From the NCBI RefSeq assembly GCF_000615945.1, contig NZ_BAMO01000031.1, positions 1 through 61,095 of the forward strand: DNA of 61,095 bases. The letters run 5' to 3'. The DNA comes from Caldalkalibacillus mannanilyticus JCM 10596 (GTDB lineage Bacteria; Bacillota; Bacilli; Caldalkalibacillales; JCM-10596). The notes beneath the pieces were generated by a model that made no database searches, was not told where the DNA came from, and worked only from the letters and a program-made list of their open reading frames with translations. Position 1 is the first letter of the stretch. The number at the start of each line of letters is the position of its first letter. Below are positions 53,637 through 61,095 of the stretch, piece after piece. Made by a program: the position numbers and the translations under genes.

Positions 53637-55012
53637 TGAAAACAGAGAATGTAGGAACGATACAAAATAAGAATATAATAGTCTTAGGTTTGGCTAAAAG
53701 CGGACTTGCGGTAGCCAAACTTTTGGTGCGTTTAGGTGCAAATGTCACAGTAAATGAGAGACAGGTCCGTGAATCCTGTCAAGGAGTTGAAGAATTAGAA
53801 CAGCTAGGGATTTCTGTGATCTGCGGTTCTCACCCAACAGAACTATTAGAGGGTAATGTATCTATGATCGTCAAAAATCCTGGGATTCCTTTTGATATTC
53901 CTTTTCTCCAAGAGGCAGAGAAGAAAGGCATTCCTATTGTCACAGAAGTAGAGATTGCCTACCTGATCTCAGAAGCTCCTATTATTGGGATTACAGGATC
54001 CAACGGGAAAACAACGACCACCACGCTTATTTATGAGATGCTCAAAGAGAGTGACCGAGAGCCAATCATTGCTGGAAATATAGGTACGGTTCTTTCACAA
54101 GTCGCAGAAACAGCGCAACAGGATCAATGGCTTGTAGCAGAACTGAGTAGCTTTCAGCTCTTGGGAACGGATCAATTTAGACCTAGAATTGCTACATTAC
54201 TCAATGTCTTTGACGCTCACTTGGACTATCATCATACAAAAGAACATTATGTTTTTTCTAAAGCCAGATTATTTGCGAATCAAAGAGCAGATGATGTAGC
54301 TGTGTTAAACTATGACCATGAGTTGACAAGGGGACTAGCCGATCAGCTCCATTCTCAAATCGCATGGTTCAGTAGAAAAACGGATGTTTCTAGAGGGGCT
54401 TTTATTCAGGATGGGAAGATTGTTTCTAAGGATCGTCAGGGGAACATCGTAGAACTAGTCCCTCTACAGGAGCTGAAGCTGATTGGGGCACATAATGTAG
54501 AAAATGCTTTAGCAGCAGTATCTGTAGCCTTAGAGGCAGGTGCTAAAATCGAACGCATCCGTCACGTATTGACTACTTTTGAAGGAGTAGAGCACCGTTT
54601 GCAATTTGTCCGTGAAGTAGAAGGAGTGCGCTATTACAACGATTCAAAAGCAACAAATTCGGTGGCTACACGAAAATCTGTTGAATCTTTTTCAGTTCCA
54701 GTTGTCCTCATTGCTGGGGGGCTAGACCGCGGAGACGACTTCCATGAGCTGGAGGACTTATTTCGCACTCGTGTGAAAGCCTTAGTGGCATATGGACAAA
54801 ATTCAAAAAAAATGCTCGAAGTAGCTAAAAGAATAGGGGTAAATCAAATCATCAGTGTCGATAATGTTAATGAAGCAGTGGAGTCCGCTGCTCAATTTGC
54901 ACAGACTGGTGATGTGGTTCTTCTTTCTCCAGCATCAGCTAGCTGGGATCAATTTACCTCATTTGAAGAGAGAGGGGACATGTTTACTCAATCTGTGCAT
55001 AAACTTAGATAA
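53636..55012 (+). CDS. murD: UDP-N-acetylmuramoylalanine--D-glutamate ligase
   Basis: A 458-aa Mur ligase. The N-terminal domain has VLGLAKSGLAVAKLL, the ATP loop is GITGSNGKTTTTTLIYEML, then AELSSFQLLGTDQFRP, a LNVFDAHLDYHHTKEHY segment and a C-terminal LIAGGLDRGDDF. The usual N-x-x-x-DHLDxH text reads DAHLDYH here, a minor variation. ATG 53636 overlaps the mraY stop codon. Confidence 0.96.
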   Translation: MKTENVGTIQNKNIIVLGLAKSGLAVAKLLVRLGANVTVNERQVRESCQGVEELEQLGISVICGSHPTELLEGNVSMIVKNPGIPFDIPFLQEAEKKGIPIVTEVEIAYLISEAPIIGITGSNGKTTTTTLIYEMLKESDREPIIAGNIGTVLSQVAETAQQDQWLVAELSSFQLLGTDQFRPRIATLLNVFDAHLDYHHTKEHYVFSKARLFANQRADDVAVLNYDHELTRGLADQLHSQIAWFSRKTDVSRGAFIQDGKIVSKDRQGNIVELVPLQELKLIGAHNVENALAAVSVALEAGAKIERIRHVLTTFEGVEHRLQFVREVEGVRYYNDSKATNSVATRKSVESFSVPVVLIAGGLDRGDDFHELEDLFRTRVKALVAYGQNSKKMLEVAKRIGVNQIISVDNVNEAVESAAQFAQTGDVVLLSPASASWDQFTSFEERGDMFTQSVHKLR

Positions 55013-55053
55013 GGGGCTTGCCCTAATCTATGCATGAATTGAGGTGTCCATAC

Positions 55054-56150
55054 TTGGCAAAAGCACGTTCAACTCCAGATTTCTTAATCGTATTCTCGAC
55101 CCTTGCTATATTGAGTATAGGAATATTAATGGTTTATAGCGCCAGTGCTATTATATCCTTTCATAAGTATCAGGATTACTTTTATTTTGTAAAGCGCCAG
55201 CTTCTCTTTGCTGGATTGGGTATTGTAGCTATGTTTTTTGTCATGAATATTGATTACTGGGTGTGGAGGAAATGGGCAAAGGTTGGATTGATTATTTGTT
55301 TTGCTCTTCTTGTTATTGTTCTTATCCCAGGTGTAGGGATTTTACGAAACGGATCTAGAAGCTGGTTAGGAATAGGGGCTTTTTCCATTCAGCCCTCCGA
55401 ATTTATTAAAATATGTATGATTATCTTTCTAGCTAAGTTTCTTTCGGAAAACCAGAAAAAAATAGTTTTATTGATGAAGGGGTTATTGCCCCCTCTTGCG
55501 ATTGTCTTTCTAGCTTTTGGTTTAATTATGCTTCAGCCTGATCTAGGTACAGGCACTGTCATGGTAGGTGCATCACTAGTCATGATCTATATCGCCGGAG
55601 CGCGGATGCTACACCTGTCAGGGTTGGCTATGATTGGAGTAGCTGGATTTGCTGCCCTTGTTATTGCCGCCCCATATCGGATGAAAAGGATTGTTTCATT
55701 TTTAGATCCATGGCAGGATCCATTGGGAGCAGGGTATCAAATTATCCAGTCCTTGTATGCGATTGGACCAGGAGGCTCATGGGCTTAGGGCTTGGCATGA
55801 GCCGTCAAAAATTCTATTACCTGCCTGAACCACAAACCGATTTTATCTTTGCTATATTAGCTGAAGAGCTTGGGTTTCTAGGTGGAGCGATGGTCCTTCT
55901 CTTATTCGCCTTGTTACTCTGGCGTGGAATGAGAGTAGCCATTACGGCCCCTGATTTATATGGAAGTTTATTAGCGGCTGGGATCGTAGGAATGATTGCT
56001 ATACAAGTTGTAATTAATATAGGAGTTGTCACAGGAATGTTTCCTGTTACTGGAATCACCCTTCCATTGCTAAGCTATGGAGGATCTTCGTTAACACTTA
56101 TGCTTGTAGCAATAGGTGTCCTGTTAAATATATCGCGATATGCGAGATAG
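55054..56150 (+). CDS. spoVE: SEDS-family lipid II polymerase, SpoVE/FtsW (frameshifted in this sequence)
   Basis: A multi-pass (about ten helices) peptidoglycan glycosyltransferase. It has LMVYSASA, RSWLGIGAFSIQPSEFIK and LQPDLGTGTVM. The frame breaks at 55776: GGCTCATGG should read GGCCTCATGG, giving AIGPGGLMGLGLGMSRQKF in one frame through PEPQTDFIFAILAEELGF. TTG 55054 is preferred because GAGGTG lies 7 nt upstream and MAKARSTPDFLIV matches the family start; the ATG at 55030 lacks a site. In this position B. subtilis has spoVE, though one SEDS protein could also serve vegetative division here. Confidence 0.9.
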
Positions 56151-56168
56151 AGAAGGTGAGTAGTGAAG

Positions 56169-57278
56169 ATGAGAGTACTCATTTCTGGAGGAGGAACGGG
56201 GGGACACATCTATCCCGCCCTATCCATTATTAAAGAAATAAAACAACAAGAACCTGATTCAGTCTTTTTATATGTTGGGTCGTCTAAAGGGCTAGAGGCA
56301 GATATAGTGCCTAGGGAGAACATACCCTTTCAAAGTATTGAAGTAAGTGGGTTTCGCAGAAAGCTATCGTTAGATAATCTAAAAACCATCTATAGATTTA
56401 TTAAAAGTGTTAGAGAATCGAAAAAAATGATCAGAGATTTTAAACCGAACATTGTCATTGGCACAGGGGGCTACGTTTGTGGCCCTGTTGTCTTTGCTGC
56501 GGCTAGACTGGGGATTCCGACACTCATTCATGAACAAAATGTGATTCCAGGTCTTACAAATAAATTTCTTAGCAGATTCTCTTCAGCAATAGCTGTATCC
56601 TTTGAAGGTTCTGCATCGTTTTTTAATCATTCTACGATTGAAATTACAGGTAACCCTCGTGCTACGGAAGTCGCTCAGGCAAGCCGGAAAGAGGGAAGAG
56701 CCTCATTAAACCTGCCATTAACGAAAAAAATTATTTTGATTGTTGGAGGTAGCAGGGGAGCTAAAGCCATCAATCTTGCTTTCTTAGAAATGATTAATCA
56801 GCTTCCAAAGCTCAAAGACTGCCATTTTGTTTATGTGACGGGTGACGTTCATTATAATGAGATCAGAGAGCAGGTTGAAAAAAAGGGAGCATCCATAGAA
56901 CAAGTGACGTTAAAGCCATTTGTCTATAACATGCCGGATGTTCTGGCGGCTACTGATCTGATTGTAAATAGAGCAGGAGCTTCTTTTCTAGCTGAAATTA
57001 CTTCCTTAGGTATACCTTCTATTCTGATACCTTCTCCTTATGTTACGAATAATCATCAGGAGAAAAACGCTAGATGGCTGGAGGAAAAAGGAGCAGCGAA
57101 GGTGATACTAGAAAAAGAATTGAATGGGGATATTTTATATCAAAGTATTGCTCAACTGATGCAAGACGAGAACGAATTAAAGAAGATGAGTACGGCTTCT
57201 AGGCAAGTAGGCTATCCAGAAGCTGCTCATCATATTTACCAATTAATGAAGAAAATAGTACAAAATGAAAAGCATTAG
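56169..57278 (+). CDS. murG: Lipid II-forming N-acetylglucosaminyltransferase
   Basis: A 369-aa peripheral membrane GT-B enzyme converting lipid I to lipid II. Motifs: ISGGGTGGHIYPALSI at the N-terminus, GTGGYVCGPVVFAA, HEQNVIPGLTNKFLS, and the donor-site NRAGASFLAEI...IPSPYVTNNHQEKNA. I prefer ATG 56169 to GTG 56163 on spacing from AAGGTGAG. Confidence 0.95.
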   Translation: MRVLISGGGTGGHIYPALSIIKEIKQQEPDSVFLYVGSSKGLEADIVPRENIPFQSIEVSGFRRKLSLDNLKTIYRFIKSVRESKKMIRDFKPNIVIGTGGYVCGPVVFAAARLGIPTLIHEQNVIPGLTNKFLSRFSSAIAVSFEGSASFFNHSTIEITGNPRATEVAQASRKEGRASLNLPLTKKIILIVGGSRGAKAINLAFLEMINQLPKLKDCHFVYVTGDVHYNEIREQVEKKGASIEQVTLKPFVYNMPDVLAATDLIVNRAGASFLAEITSLGIPSILIPSPYVTNNHQEKNARWLEEKGAAKVILEKELNGDILYQSIAQLMQDENELKKMSTASRQVGYPEAAHHIYQLMKKIVQNEKH

Positions 57279-57370
57279 GCGTCTGTCACACCTCTGCTAG
57301 ATAAGCATAAACTACCGTAAACGTGACTGATGATGACCCAAATGACTGCATTCATTAGAGGAGGTTTCCA

Positions 57371-58279
57371 ATGAGTGATTTGGTTAAAAAACTACTTGAG
57401 GCGAAAGTGGGAAAAGTGTGGAAAGATGAACCACTTGCTAAGCATACAACATGGAAAATAGGAGGTCCAGCTGACATCTTAATACAACCCTCAGATAGGG
57501 AAGGGCTCATTACAACGATGCGTGAGATTGCTGCGCATCAGCTTCCATATCGAGTAATTGGTAGGGGATCCAATTTACTTGTTCGAGATGGGGGAATTCG
57601 AGGGGTTGTCATTAAGCTGGGTGAAGGGCTAGATCACCTCAAAATTGATGATAGTCAAGTGGTGGTGGGAGCGGGCTATTCCTTTATTAAACTTGCCACG
57701 ATTGTAGCACAACAAGGGTTAACAGGACTTGAATTTGCTGGAGGAATACCAGGCACGGTTGGTGGCGCCGTCTATATGAATGCCGGAGCACATGGGTCAG
57801 ATGTTTCACGTGTATTACATTCTGCTGAGATATTGTTTGAAGATGGATCGTTGGCAGTATTAAGTAATGAAGAACTGAAATACTCATATAGACATTCCAT
57901 TCTACAGGATGAACGTAAGGGGATCTGTTTAGAAGCCAAGTTTCAACTAGCTCATGGAGAACGAAAAGATATTGTGGATGCCTTAGCGACTCACAAAGAC
58001 TATCGAAGAAAAACACAGCCTTTACAATACCCCTGTTGTGGAAGTGTATTCCGTAATCCCACTCCTCATTCAGCGGGGAGGTTAATAGAAGAAGCGGGGT
58101 TAAAAGGGTATCAAGTAGGAGATGCTCAGATTTCATTACTTCATGCCAATTTCATCGTAAATTTAGGAAACGCCTCAGCAAGAGACGTCCTCACCTTAAT
58201 TGAGCATATAAAATCTACTATTCAACAAAAGTTTGGAGTAGAGATGCATCCAGAAGTACAGGTGGTGGGCGAGGGTTAA
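57371..58279 (+). CDS. murB: UDP-N-acetylenolpyruvoylglucosamine reductase
   Basis: A 302-aa FAD enzyme (type II MurB). It has [33 protein letters not shown] for FAD binding, [23 protein letters not shown], the active-site YRHSILQ and [38 protein letters not shown] precedes ATG 57371. The 92-nt gap from murG shows no terminator. Confidence 0.96.
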   Translation: MSDLVKKLLEAKVGKVWKDEPLAKHTTWKIGGPADILIQPSDREGLITTMREIAAHQLPYRVIGRGSNLLVRDGGIRGVVIKLGEGLDHLKIDDSQVVVGAGYSFIKLATIVAQQGLTGLEFAGGIPGTVGGAVYMNAGAHGSDVSRVLHSAEILFEDGSLAVLSNEELKYSYRHSILQDERKGICLEAKFQLAHGERKDIVDALATHKDYRRKTQPLQYPCCGSVFRNPTPHSAGRLIEEAGLKGYQVGDAQISLLHANFIVNLGNASARDVLTLIEHIKSTIQQKFGVEMHPEVQVVGEG

Positions 58280-58293
58280 ACGGAGGTGAGACA

Positions 58294-59543
58294 TTGGCAT
58301 CATTACAAATTGTAGGTGGAAAACCTCTTTCTGGAGAGTTGAGGATTCACGGTGCAAAGAATGCAGCACTGCCCATCTTAGCAGGCGCTATCTTGGCACC
58401 GGGACAACAATGCTTAGACGATGTTCCTCAGCTTCTTGATATAGAAGTCATGTTAGAGATTTTAAGGTCATTGGGAGTCCATACAGACCATCACCGTCAA
58501 AGAGTGACCCTCGATACAACTTCGATTCATTCTACTGTTATTCCAGAAACCTTAATGGGTAAAATGCGCTCCTCTATCTTTTTAATGGGACCTCTTTTAG
58601 CAAGATTCGGAGAAGTGACTGTATTTCGACCAGGTGGTTGTGCTATCGGTGAAAGACCTATTGATCTTCATTTAGCTGGCTTGAAGGCTTTAGGAGCCAC
58701 CATAGTGGAAAGGCATGGTGAAGTGTATTGCAGTGCTTCTAGACTGAAGGGTGCTGAGTTTCATCTTAGATTTCCAAGTGTAGGTGCAACTGAGAACTTA
58801 ATGATGGCTGCTACTCTAGCAGAAGGGACTACGATCATCACCAATGCAGCTAAAGAACCTGAAATCGTAGACTTACAGAATTTTCTCCGTAAAATGGGAG
58901 CCAAGATATCGGGGGCAGGGACAGAAAAAATTGTGATCGAAGGGGTTGATCAGTTAGCCCTATCGAATATCAAATCATTCCTGATCGAATCATAGCAGGA
59001 ACCATTATTCTAGCAGCTTCAATCACTAGGGGAGAAGTGACTCTTCATAATGTGATTCCTGAGCATTTATCTACATTGTTAGGAACATTACGATCAAGTG
59101 GTGTTGAAATTCAATCAAGCCATGATATAATAAAAATACACGCTAAGAAAAAGCTGTATTCCATTGATCCTCTACAAACAGCCCCTTTTCCAGGTTTTCC
59201 TACTGATTTACAAGCTCAAATCATGTCTTATTTAGCAACAGTAGAAGGAACCTCCATTCTTACCGAAACGGTGTTTGAAGGTAGGCTAAAGCATGTTGAT
59301 GAACTTAATCGATTAGGTGCTCATATCGCTGTCGATTTAAACACTGCGTTTATTAGAGGAGTCGAGTGCTTAACTGGATCAGAAGTTGAAGCAACTGATC
59401 TGCGAGCGGGTGCAGCCTTAGTTATTGCTGGATTAGCGGCAAGAGGAACCACCACAGTGAAGCAGATCCATTATATTGATAGAGGATATCAGAATCTAGA
59501 AGAGATGTTGTCACTTTTAGGGGCAGATATTAAACGAGTGTAA
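58294..59543 (+). CDS. murA: UDP-N-acetylglucosamine 1-carboxyvinyltransferase (frameshifted in this sequence)
   Basis: An enzyme of about 416 aa for the first committed step of peptidoglycan synthesis. The N-terminal half has ELRIHGAKNAALPILAGAIL, GKMRSSIFLMGPLLARFG and the reactive Cys in RPGGCAIGERPIDLHL, so the fosfomycin-target cysteine is present. The frame breaks at 58956: CAGTTAGCC should be CAGTTAAGCC, giving GVDQLSPIEYQIIPDRIIAG and continuing into GFPTDLQAQIMSY and DLRAGAALVIAGL. Start is TTG 58294 behind CGGAGGTGAGAC. Confidence 0.93.
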
Positions 59544-59552
59544 CCATATACG

Positions 59553-59585
59553 AAAAACGGCATATGAAATATATGCCGTTTTTAT
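59553..59585 (+). terminator. Terminator between murA and divIB
   Basis: AAAAACGGCATAT and ATATGCCGTTTTT form a strong stem with a short loop and a T-run. It lies inside the dcw cluster, so divIB must be read by readthrough or its own promoter. Confidence 0.88.
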
Positions 59586-59610
59586 TACGAGTCGAAAGGA
59601 CAAGGAAACA

Positions 59611-60399
59611 ATGAATAACAATAGTAATGTTATTTATGATGATCGAATTCCGAGATTGAAAGAACCTCCCCAAAAACGAAAACCTAATAAGCTTTTTTTG
59701 TTTCTTGTTGTCTTTTTCTTTCTTTTTGTCGTATGTATTCTCTATTTTCAATCTCCTTATTCTAAATTAGCTGAGATTGAAATTACCGGGGCTCAAATCC
59801 TCCGAGAAGCTGATATACACACTCAAGCCAATATTGAGATAGGAATGTCTTTTTATAATTTTAGTGTTTCTTCTATTGAAAACAAACTAAATGAAATGGT
59901 GGAGATAAGTGAAGTTACGGTAGAGCGAAACTTTCCCAATAAACTGAAGATTCATGTGGTTGAACATCCTTACACGGCATTTTGGTTGGAAGATGATCAG
60001 CTATACCCCGTGTTGTCAACAGGACATATCTTGCTGCATCGATCTTGGAATACAGGACGAGTGGATCGGCCTATTCTTACTGATTGGCCAACCAAAGAGG
60101 GAATCATTGAATTAAGTCAAGAATTAGTTAAGCTTCCTACTATCGTAATGAAAAACATCTCTGAGATCACACTTACTCCGATGATTTCAGATCCGTATCG
60201 ACTAACCCTCTATATGAATGACGGGTTTGAAGTTCGGACAACCATTCGTAAGTTTGCTGAGAATCTGAGTATGTATCCTAATATCTATGAAGAAACGCCA
60301 CATGAAGAGGGGATTTTTTACTTCTTCGATGGGGTCATTTGGATAGAAGACCCGGCTCAAGCAGAATCGGCACAGGATGAAGAAAAGAAAGGGGAATAA
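59611..60399 (+). CDS. divIB: Cell division protein DivIB (FtsQ)
   Basis: A 262-aa bitopic divisome protein. A basic, proline-rich cytoplasmic segment precedes one membrane helix (about residues 28-47, LFLFLVVFFFLFVVCIL). A POTRA domain follows (LAEIEITGAQILREADIHTQ), then a beta domain with NFPNKLKIHVVEHPYTAFW, ending in an acidic tail. GAAAGGACAAGGAAACA precedes ATG 59611. Position before the DUF881 gene matches B. subtilis divIB-ylxW. Confidence 0.93.
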   Translation: MNNNSNVIYDDRIPRLKEPPQKRKPNKLFLFLVVFFFLFVVCILYFQSPYSKLAEIEITGAQILREADIHTQANIEIGMSFYNFSVSSIENKLNEMVEISEVTVERNFPNKLKIHVVEHPYTAFWLEDDQLYPVLSTGHILLHRSWNTGRVDRPILTDWPTKEGIIELSQELVKLPTIVMKNISEITLTPMISDPYRLTLYMNDGFEVRTTIRKFAENLSMYPNIYEETPHEEGIFYFFDGVIWIEDPAQAESAQDEEKKGE

Positions 60400-60402
60400 A
60401 AC

Positions 60403-61095
60403 GTGAACCTGAAAGTGAAAAAAAAACATGTATATCTCACGATTGTTTTTCTTTGCGCTGGATATTTACTCTCCTTTTCTTATCACTATACTCAATCAAT
60501 TGAAGATCAAGGAATAAAGAATCCTGCTCAATGGGAGAAAGAAGATCAATTGAGAGACAAAATATTTCAAGTCAACATGGAAAACACGGAGCTCGAACAA
60601 CAGTTGCGAGAGCTTCAGCAACGAGTAAGTGAAAAGGAAGAAGAAATGTCCTATATTCAAGATGAAGTTGCCTCTATTCACAAAGAATTGGAAACCTATC
60701 GACTATTATCAGGATTAATCGAAGCACAGGGCGAAGGTATTATCATTACAATGGAGGATAATTCATATGCTAGTGACGCCCAGAATCCAAATGATTATAT
60801 TATTCATGAACAGGATGTCCGCCGTGTTGTAAATGAATTGTATGCTGCTGGAGCAGAAGGGATTAGTATTAATGATCAAAGACTGATTCACTCCACTGCG
60901 ATTCGTTGTGTTGGGCCTACTATTATTGTGAACAATGTCAAATCGGCTGCCCCTTTTCAAATCAATGCTATCGGAGATACGAACACATTATATCAAGCCC
61001 TTCTTATGCCAGGCGGAGTTGTAGATGCTTTAAAGAATTGGGGGATTACAGTTAAAATTGAAAAGAGTAATCAAATCGTTTTACCAGCCTATCTA
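60403..61095 (+). CDS. ylxW: DUF881 family protein YlxW (3' truncated by window end)
   Basis: The frame from GTG 60403 stays open to the last base, giving 231 residues so far. It has one N-terminal membrane helix (about residues 9-25, VYLTIVFLCAGYLLSF) and a coiled coil (ELEQQLRELQQRVSEKEEE). A DUF881 domain follows, with AQGEGIIITMEDN, VVNELYAAGAEGISIND, IHSTAIRCVGPTIIVNN and INAIGDTNTLYQALLMPGG. Such proteins follow divIB in Bacillales. AAAGGGGAATAAAAC precedes the start. Only a few residues of the family's usual length are probably missing. Confidence 0.92.
   Translation, partial: MNLKVKKKHVYLTIVFLCAGYLLSFSYHYTQSIEDQGIKNPAQWEKEDQLRDKIFQVNMENTELEQQLRELQQRVSEKEEEMSYIQDEVASIHKELETYRLLSGLIEAQGEGIIITMEDNSYASDAQNPNDYIIHEQDVRRVVNELYAAGAEGISINDQRLIHSTAIRCVGPTIIVNNVKSAAPFQINAIGDTNTLYQALLMPGGVVDALKNWGITVKIEKSNQIVLPAYL

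Noticed and set aside
57687-58136. 149-aa reading frame on the minus strand inside murB
   Set aside because: It is a shadow of murB, with no ribosome-binding site and low-complexity Leu/His composition.

Overview
The window comes from a low-GC, endospore-forming member of the Firmicutes, most likely order Bacillales. It is almost entirely vertically inherited core chromosome. Gene order follows blocks familiar from Bacillus subtilis: sip-rib-scpAB-dacB-spmAB-rluB-resABCDE, then ylbG-rsmD-coaD-ylbJ-ylbK-ylbL-ylbM-yceD-rpmF, then rsfA/ylbO-ylbP, a yngHA-yngHB-yngF-yngE-like carboxylase set, panE-bshC-mraZ, and the division and cell wall (dcw) cluster. Sporulation genes (dacB, spmA, spmB, ylbJ, rsfA, spoVD, spoVE, YhcN/YlaJ lipoproteins) and a DNPR-type (meso-diaminopimelate) MurE fit this placement. 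I cannot name the genus. I saw no transposase, phage gene, CRISPR array, tRNA or rRNA.

Layout. 1-6.7 kb: a 5'-truncated PLP dehydratase, VanW-like protein, type I signal peptidase, two acetyltransferases, a SpoIIM-like membrane protein, a Tat-exported metallophosphoesterase and a toroid-fold protein. 6.7-11.9 kb: an FMN riboswitch and terminator controlling ribD-ribE-ribBA-ribH, with scpA-scpB close behind. 12-14.3 kb: dacB-spmA-spmB behind a sigma-E-like promoter. 14.4-21.1 kb: rluB and resABCDE (cytochrome c maturation plus its redox two-component system). 21.1-25.5 kb: envelope proteins, including a phosphodiesterase joined to a YhcN/YlaJ-like domain. 25.5-25.65 kb: a probable minus-strand small RNA between ylbG and rsmD, where I recall CsfG lying in B. 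subtilis. 25.7-32.2 kb: rsmD, coaD, ylbJ, a patatin, a Lon/PDZ protease, tmcAL, yceD and rpmF. 32.3-41.9 kb: sporulation-associated and acyl-CoA genes. 41.9-44.8 kb: bshC and an S-adenosylhomocysteine hydrolase. 44.9-61.1 kb: mraZ-rsmH-ftsL-pbpB-spoVD-murE-mraY-murD-spoVE-murG-murB-murA-divIB-ylxW, running off the end.

The most important caution is sequence quality. Ten genes (ribBA, resE, ylbG, rsfA, the yngF-like hydratase, pbpB, murE, mraY, spoVE, murA) need one small indel to restore a full-length family protein. Seven cases are immediately explained by loss of one base from a run of identical bases, and several affected genes are essential, so base-calling or assembly errors are far likelier than real mutations. 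I annotate each as one CDS spanning both pieces.

The least explained material is a short hairpin sequence in three clear copies (near 25.09, 33.46 and 36.10 kb), each just upstream of a start codon, and a roughly 110-nt structured leader at 36.01-36.12 kb that contains one of them. The phosphodiesterase/YhcN-like joining and the minus-strand RNA are the other items I would follow up.
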